A DNA stretch of 64,000 nt from an uncultured Prevotellaceae bacterium (GTDB lineage Bacteria; Bacteroidota; Bacteroidia; Bacteroidales; Bacteroidaceae), in assembly GCA_947167515.1 (NCBI GenBank), contig CAMVIM010000001.1:1-64000 (forward strand), in the 5' to 3' direction. Position 1 is the first letter of the stretch; every line of letters starts with the position of its first letter. This document shows, one piece after another, positions 60,701-64,000 of this stretch. The notes beneath the pieces were generated by a model. The model was given only the letters and a program-made list of their open reading frames with translations. It did no database searches and was not told the DNA's origin. The position numbers and the translations under genes were made by a program.

Positions 60701-61817
60701 TGAGTGCTCCGCCAGAGCCTTCGCCCAGAACGACTGTCCACGGATTTGCAATAGCCTCTTCAGCTGTTGGATTCACGATGAGTGAGGTCATATCGACTGC
60801 ACCTGTCACGCCTTCAGCGAGTGCGTTCGACTCAACAAACTGACGATAAGCCTTCAGCAGAGCAGCACCGTCGTCTGCAGATGTGGCACCACCCATGAGT
60901 GCCTCCACAGCAGCCTTCTTGTCAGCACTAGCGTATGGCCAAGCGGTAAGATCTACCATCGCCTTAGCGTTGGCATAAGCATTATAACCAGCCAAAGCGT
61001 TGGTGAAAGCAGTAGTGGCATTCTGTACAGCTGTAATGGCTGCCTGATAGGCTTCCGCCGTGGCTTCTGGAGAAGCGTTTTCGCTGATAGCAGTAGCAAG
61101 AACTGTACGCTCTGTGCCAGTCACAGCAGCATAAGCTGCATCGTCAAGAGCTGCCTGTGCTTTCTGAAGAAGAGACTGAAGCAATGCCTCAGCATCAACG
61201 GTAGCAATCACGCTCTTCAACTGAATCACATGCCAGTTGGTCGAAGTGGAACTCTTGGACATGCCAATCTTCACTTGTCCATTGGTGCCCACCACGACAC
61301 CGCTCAACGTAATAGTTGCAGCGCCATCGGGGAAGTTTTGGGCGTAGTAGATGGGAATTTCGCCACCATACTCACCCTCCGAGGTCGTTGCATAGAGGGT
61401 TACACCTGTGGGCGCCTCGGTACTCGGCTCAATCTTGTCGCCAGCATTCCACGTGCCTTCGCTGAAAGCCGTGGACGTGAATCCGCGACCATAGGTGTAG
61501 GCAGCACCACCATAGAGTTCAATGGTGTAGGTACCTGCTGTCAACCCTGTGACGGTCGCATAGAAGATGTCACCCGTGTCGTCACACGTCTCCACATACC
61601 TCTCGCAGACCTGCTTCTGGCCAATGCCTCCGCCAACAGTCACCATAGGACAGAAATTCGTGGCCGTGTAACGTTGGGCGCCCGTCCAGCTCGACACTTC
61701 GGTCAACGATGCAAACTGGTTGGTCAAGTCCGTGTCGATAGTAATCTGCGCCTTGGCGAATGTCGCCATGAGCATCATAGCTACCAACGAGAAAAGAAAT
61801 TGTAGTTTCTTTTTCAT
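54732..61817 (-). CDS. Giant modular secreted protein, 2361 residues
   Basis: Exported surface protein (signal peptide about 1-23, FSLVAMMLMATFAKA). In order: a sandwich module (about 25-205), helical linker, two more sandwich modules (about 340-510 and 515-690; LPAGYYKLTFDVENT), a helical FIVAR-like linker, and a trefoil-like module (about 775-890). Then two copies of a LTQAMFFDW/LTKEMFHDW module, Listeria InlB B-repeat-like strands (ATPAEGFELKAIKY, TFTMPAANVTVSATF), and a DNRLRE-like domain (about 1450-1625). Next is a sandwich (about 1640-1830; LPAGDYKFTYTVYNG), a second copy of linker plus trefoil-like module (about 1832-2060), and a C-terminal region ending KYMENGKIFIYRNGKK, sorting-like. 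The linker-trefoil unit is thus duplicated. No catalytic domain is seen; adhesion to a glycan or host surface is inferred. Confidence 0.8.
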   Translation of the reverse strand: MKKKLQFLFSLVAMMLMATFAKAQITIDTDLTNQFASLTEVSSWTGAQRYTATNFCPMVTVGGGIGQKQVCERYVETCDDTGDIFYATVTGLTAGTYTIELYGGAAYTYGRGFTSTAFSEGTWNAGDKIEPSTEAPTGVTLYATTSEGEYGGEIPIYYAQNFPDGAATITLSGVVVGTNGQVKIGMSKSSTSTNWHVIQLKSVIATVDAEALLQSLLQKAQAALDDAAYAAVTGTERTVLATAISENASPEATAEAYQAAITAVQNATTAFTNALAGYNAYANAKAMVDLTAWPYASADKKAAVEALMGGATSADDGAALLKAYRQFVESNALAEGVTGAVDMTSLIVNPTAEEAIANPWTVVLGEGSGGALTILNNEPWTDGSDNDTHKYFDGGDWGKSAWDVSLTQDITLEPGRYILTAIGRASGDVVLTLFAGDAQATIPSIGAAGGIFNFGWNDQYVEFEVAEAGTVKIGVQGVTTKQYNWMSFSNFRLVQLEVPAVFDPSTAIVNAEFNPEAEPLGWTKVNSAQFYDLGMGLIGTYQVRGEHPAATVDETHPATEYAAGLECRWQTNYAAFTQTTANLPAGYYKLTFDVENTNATTTSAAYENRFTVTVGENVYTDESTEWMNGKSAWTTHTIAFPVEEAAPITISLGYGTGSNNYGVGNTPALFVSNLTLETISHLDFALPELQKAINAAQAQADTYTIGETLFTYAASEIAPLNDAIAAAQTAYTAAESAEAVETATETLSTFVSTFAPQITAPNPEKAYTIANTTATGNLSIETEAIKVKADATVYFTAVEGGFVLSNKDGEYIFKTTGNNWTLSTTTDIAEAYKVNFNIVEGGFTIQGEKGLFGLDNADEGSAVYANKTAANHGVWTIAEYVEPGPEPVIADLTQAMFFDWDGVDAEAQKTSDTPTGCDYNLSTSTDMVYGTSTVTHTKYADLSEWDYLTIAAPQGTPRLQFNRKTADGQDHVKIPDNADDVEKYIKKSEDGTFIYDLAAIKAVWGFVHLNAIKTSGGPGIIQEMKLSTVKPYEPTWYTISVAEGIENGTVEATLTKSVAGAPVSVTATPAEGFELKAIKYTAEGEEPTTQEGTTFTMPAANVTVSATFTKAPEYIVSDLTKEMFHDWSAADGTAEITIEEAACDYAIGDVEAKAEGVALYGNGNVLGQSFADLSEYKSLALDVESGAIRIMLNTVGQENPKTFIELNQGSSKSYFSINNKTWTIDLDKFKQVENVEYVHLNVIKVAWGSSAAISAAKLTKLAEETPTLYTITIAETENGTVATDVEEAAEGATVTVTVTPNDGFMVDEVSLTYGEGQKVEFDGESTENEGVLSATFTMPAGNVNVGFTFKKVEYDITVAGATPSEEPGAYLVEGGKICISSDAAEDEVVTLSLGPDEGYEVESVSVTKNSDNSEVTLIPDPEHQTNWTFIMPGEAVTVTAAFKKTSVEPTPTIAATLVHTASASWGANKTGDGNKPNTVDSEAEYYNNDATSTASDKWNGAAYAEFETNLPNGATITKATLTWQTITRGRVGTERSNIVYYLNAGTQIDYEALAAYKETTDVLLYDGERTQIKDYKGKDTFTGELDVTEAVQAIVDAKQSYIIFQWTGNNASATLAGKASENAPTLVIEYIPGAPEIANWSFDENPEDVITVTTQGYARNIPEGSDQITGLQPVTGWTPVAEQTAGDPGFTGGVFAYGSENLLNNKVAAPAAAPEGSESPSALGLSAVWAGIAQYTQEATLPAGDYKFTYTVYNGVNTGAVTKNLFGFIAEDGTEYLSDAKTFTVGEWNTYEVAFTVDAETTGNISVGFIGDGGSGAAPHLFVDNVTLEKVPGIELALIELKKAIEAAEAKKATYGVGDGLFQYPASEIEPLTTAIATAQDAYNAAESKAVVEAATQTLNDAVAGFAPQATTPDPEKQYTLTLKTSDEASPFELSVSTEGIKIVAAEEGTPVTFVAQEGGTYAIFNGSEYVNYQGSDNWTMAATADAYGWAIATVEGGYTITGKNGFLGTNTSDGNAVNSPCYGDKKANNGNYIWGIAEYAEPTEKTIEIAIERIVGQGYTAQTEVMDFTEGLEFLGAESVTWDMLRMVEADGTLSDKISNGEGEYDGWFNKEGYAQVWGDNSFVCVKMSQAQWTEGQTYEICDMGSAAAGDEVTAHWALVANDKTVFYNFKVTFVEAPALELAISDVKVQKDVIYDNTFTSNYAEQKVELTDDEVQTILTELNLTSLDEAKVYGYNPSDESFVVAFAGFDGWRDANGNFATHTGTTDVPACCKYTDGKTYDCYNIAGVGDKIVKTYWAIANDEKAVLVEVDFWFGDAYTGIDGIAAGGKTMKNGRKYMENGKIFIYRNGKKFSTTGVELK

Positions 61818-62174
61818 AGGAATTTGGTTTTAGAATTAATAAATAAGTTAATTATAAAAGGTTGTTATTGGTTGTTTTTAATATTACATTCAATTCAAGT
61901 TGCAAATAAACATAAAAAATGTGAAATGAACAAAAAAAGGTGAAAAAAAATGTATCGAAGGCCCTTTTTTGTTGCTGGAGAGGTTGTTTTGGGTTTGTTG
62001 GAGAGAACTTGTCGGATGGAGTGGCATAGTGTGTCTCGGTGCAACGTCGTGCAAATTGCAATAGGAGTGGCGTACCAAATGTATGTTGTACGGCATACAA
62101 TTTATATATGCAACGGCGTTGCACGTAGGGGAAGAGTGGGGTGGGGAATGAAGGGAGTGTGGAGTGTCGGTCTT
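61818..62174. other. 357-bp gene-free stretch
   Basis: AT-rich on the left, next to the start of the giant protein gene, where I find no full TAnnTTTG promoter; on the right is the second copy of the 82-bp hairpin element. Small frames on both strands look spurious. Confidence 0.5.
62041..62122 (-). repeat. 82-bp hairpin element, copy B
   Basis: On the plus strand it begins gcaacgtcgtgc and ends gcaacggcgttgc. Its reverse complement aligns without gaps to copy A (41015-41096) at 60 of 82 positions; the first 12 and last 10 bases are identical, as is gccgtacaa in the middle. It lacks the perfect inner 13-bp pair of copy A. Confidence 0.75.
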
Positions 62175-62903
62175 TCAGACAACGGGAACGTGGAGGTGGC
62201 GACGGAAGAGGTCGATGGCATGCAGGTGGCGTTCGGCACTGAGGGCGGGAATGCCTTCAAGGGGGTAGGGGATGCCAAGTTCTTGGTATTTGTAGGTGCC
62301 CATGGTGTGATAGGGAAGGAGTTCGACGCGCTCCACATTATTATATATAGAGAGGTGCTGAGCCAAGGCGGTGAGGCGTTGGTCGGTGTCGGTATAGTGG
62401 GGCACGAGGACGTGGCGAATCCACGTGGGCTTACCTATCTGGTGAAGGTAGTCGAGAAAGGCTTGGTTGTTTTGCCGTGTGTGGCCTGTGTAGTCTTTGT
62501 GCAGGGAGTCATCGAGGGTCTTGATGTCCAGCAGGACGAGGTCGGCGTGTTCCAATGCTTGTCGGGCTTTCTCGCTGAAAATCACGCCGCTGGTGTCGAG
62601 TGCGGTGTGGAGTCCTGCCTCATGGCAGAGACGAAGAAACTGAATGAGAAAGTCGGGCTGCATGAGGGGTTCGCCGCCTGAGCAGGTGACACCTCCCTTC
62701 TTGAGGAAAGACTTGTAGCGGAGCACTTCGGCAAGGAGTTCCTCGGGTGTCATCTCATACTGCACAGGTGCATCAGGATTCCATGTGTCGGGGTTGTGGC
62801 AGAAGGCACAACGCATAGGACAGCCCTGAAAGAAAGCCACAAAGCGAATGCCTGGGCCATCAACCGTCCCAAACGTCTCAAGACTATGAATTCTGCCAGT
62901 CAT
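62175..62903 (-). CDS. pflA: Pyruvate formate-lyase activating enzyme
   Basis: Radical SAM enzyme that places the glycyl radical on pyruvate formate-lyase. The protein has 242 residues, the normal length. The cluster motif is CPMRCAFC (C28, C32, C35), with the SAM-binding GGEP in TCSGGEPLMQP. The opening RIHSLETFGTVDGPGIRFV is the family signature. It follows pflB on the same strand after a 124-bp gap filled by an inverted repeat. Confidence 0.95.
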   Translation of the reverse strand: MTGRIHSLETFGTVDGPGIRFVAFFQGCPMRCAFCHNPDTWNPDAPVQYEMTPEELLAEVLRYKSFLKKGGVTCSGGEPLMQPDFLIQFLRLCHEAGLHTALDTSGVIFSEKARQALEHADLVLLDIKTLDDSLHKDYTGHTRQNNQAFLDYLHQIGKPTWIRHVLVPHYTDTDQRLTALAQHLSIYNNVERVELLPYHTMGTYKYQELGIPYPLEGIPALSAERHLHAIDLFRRHLHVPVV

Positions 62904-62924
62904 GACAACGGATTATTTTTTTTG

Positions 62925-63021
62925 AAACCACGAATTAAACGAATTAAACGAATTTTTAGCTCGGCGTAGACAATTACACGACAGGCTATCAAATTCGCTT
63001 AATTCGTTTAATTCGTGGTTT
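62925..63021. repeat. 31-bp inverted repeat between pflB and pflA
   Basis: Arms 62925-62955 and 62991-63021 match at 30 of 31 positions with a 35-nt loop. The arms consist of repeated cgaattaaa units. It may stabilise the pflB mRNA end or lower pflA expression; no T-run is seen. Confidence 0.7.
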
Positions 63022-63027
63022 TCTTAC

Positions 63028-64000
63028 TTATAATGAATGGTTAATCGTGCGTGAAAGCACGTCCAGTTGTTGTTCGCGGGTGAGTTTCACGAAGTTGACA
63101 GCATAGCCGCTGACGCGAATGGTGAGCTGTGGGTACTTCTCGGGGTGCTCCATGGCATCGACGAGGAGTTCGCGGTCGAACACGTTCACGTTGAGGTGGT
63201 GACCACCGTCGGGTGTGAAGTAGCCGTCCATAAGACCCACGAGGTTGTCAATCTGCGTGTCGTTCTGTTTGCCGAGGGTGGCAGGAGAGATGGCGAACGT
63301 GTAGGAGATACCGTCGTGGCTGTGCTGGAAAGGCAGTTTCGCTACAGATGAGAGAGCTGCCACGGCACCCTTCACATCGCGTCCGTTCATGGGGTTGGCA
63401 CCAGGTGCGAATGGCACACCCTTCGGACGACCATCGGGAGTGGCACCTGTGTTCTTGCCATACACCACGTTCGACGTGATGGTGAGCAGCGACTGGGTGG
63501 GGATAGCATGACGATAAGTCTCATGCTGACGGAGGTACTCCATGAACTTCTCCGTCACCATCAATGCCAGTTTGTCGGTGCGCTCGTCGTTGTTGCCGAA
63601 AGGACGTGATGGGGTGCCTTCCTGCTTGAAATCAACAGCGATGCCACGTTCGTCGCGGATGATACGCACCTTGCCGTACTTCACGGCTGCGAGAGAGTCA
63701 GTCACAATGGAGAGGCCTGCAATACCTGTAGCACGGGTGCGAATCACGTCGCCATCGATGAGGGCCATCTGGTAGGCTTCGTAGTCGTACTTGTCGTGCA
63801 TGTAGTGGATGATTTTCAGCGCGTTGACGTAGGTCTTGGCCAGCCAGCGCATCATGTTCTCGAACTTGTACATGAGTTCGTCGTAGTCGAGATACTCGCT
63901 GGTGATGGGGGCGAAGTCGGGGCCGACCTGCTCGCCGGTCATCTCGTCGCGGCCACCGTTGATGGCGTAGAGCAGACACTTGGCCAGGTTGGCACGTGCG
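63028..64000 (-). CDS. pflB: Formate C-acetyltransferase, 3' part
   Basis: C-terminal 323 residues of pyruvate formate-lyase; the gene continues beyond the window edge, and the reading frame is open to base 64000 ([19 protein letters not shown] precedes the first ATG at 63942). It converts pyruvate and CoA to acetyl-CoA and formate under anaerobic conditions. The glycyl-radical motif is present as [13 protein letters not shown] near the C-terminus. The active-site cysteine pair lies upstream, outside the window. It is followed by pflA. Confidence 0.95.
   Translation of the reverse strand, partial: ARANLAKCLLYAINGGRDEMTGEQVGPDFAPITSEYLDYDELMYKFENMMRWLAKTYVNALKIIHYMHDKYDYEAYQMALIDGDVIRTRATGIAGLSIVTDSLAAVKYGKVRIIRDERGIAVDFKQEGTPSRPFGNNDERTDKLALMVTEKFMEYLRQHETYRHAIPTQSLLTITSNVVYGKNTGATPDGRPKGVPFAPGANPMNGRDVKGAVAALSSVAKLPFQHSHDGISYTFAISPATLGKQNDTQIDNLVGLMDGYFTPDGGHHLNVNVFDRELLVDAMEHPEKYPQLTIRVSGYAVNFVKLTREQQLDVLSRTINHSL

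Noticed and set aside
61852-62124. 90-residue open frame upstream of the giant protein gene
   Set aside because: It reads through the 82-bp hairpin element and A-rich DNA; no domain or promoter.

Overview
The window looks like a chromosomal segment of a Prevotella-type member of the Bacteroidales. The evidence is: many sites fit the Bacteroidetes sigma factor promoter (TTTG, 19-20 bp, TAnnTTTG) while Shine-Dalgarno sequences are scarce; large secreted proteins end in short tails of the NGKK type that resemble type IX secretion sorting domains; and the core genes (cydAB preceded by a DUF4492 gene, efp next to rpmH, a four-subunit 2-oxoacid:ferredoxin oxidoreductase, pflBA) follow Bacteroidales arrangements.

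Layout. 1-4.4 kb is accessory-like: a KilA-N protein, a 422-residue protein I do not recognise, a DUF5675-like protein and an HU-like DNA-binding protein, with palindromes and a 10-bp-phased TGACA array between them. 4.4-9.4 kb is housekeeping: lpxH, a DUF59 Fe-S assembly protein, radC, a glycosyltransferase, a PorT-like beta-barrel and proC. 9.5-15.8 kb holds tRNA-Leu(CAA), a LolA-like protein, DUF4492, cydAB and a GH3 glycosidase. 15.9-20.5 kb is one minus-strand operon: AMP-dependent acyl-CoA ligase, a 59-residue TPR-like protein, and ferredoxin-like, alpha, beta and gamma subunits of a 2-oxoacid:ferredoxin oxidoreductase. 20.7-25.4 kb has a soluble histidine kinase, a potassium channel, a phosphopantetheinyl transferase and formate-tetrahydrofolate ligase. 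25.4-36.7 kb is three large secreted proteins, including a PL11-type rhamnogalacturonan lyase fused to autotransporter-type strand repeats. 36.8-48.8 kb is housekeeping (SNF2 helicase, efp, rpmH, PASTA protein, RluD-type synthase, ddl, acyltransferase, NigD-like lipoprotein, ACT protein, PFL-family protein). 48.9-61.8 kb has a GH2 enzyme, a DUF362 protein, a GH51 arabinofuranosidase and a 2361-residue secreted protein. 62.2-64 kb is pflA and the 3' part of pflB.

How they work together (inference). The PL11, GH51, GH2 and GH3 enzymes could together attack pectic rhamnogalacturonan with arabinan and galactan side chains, although no SusC/SusD pair is present. cydAB, pflBA, the 2-oxoacid:ferredoxin oxidoreductase and formate-tetrahydrofolate ligase fit a fermentative anaerobe that tolerates some oxygen.

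The most unusual signal is the behaviour of small repeats. Palindromic or short-period sequences that look intergenic also occur in frame inside conserved genes (the DUF59 protein, GH3 at two places, probably cydB) and supply the N-terminus of the phosphopantetheinyl transferase reading frame. An 82-bp hairpin element occurs twice, 21 kb apart and in opposite orientation, with about 73% identity. This resembles the palindromic elements known from Rickettsia genes and is the best candidate here for something little described. All calls come from reading the sequence; no database search was possible.
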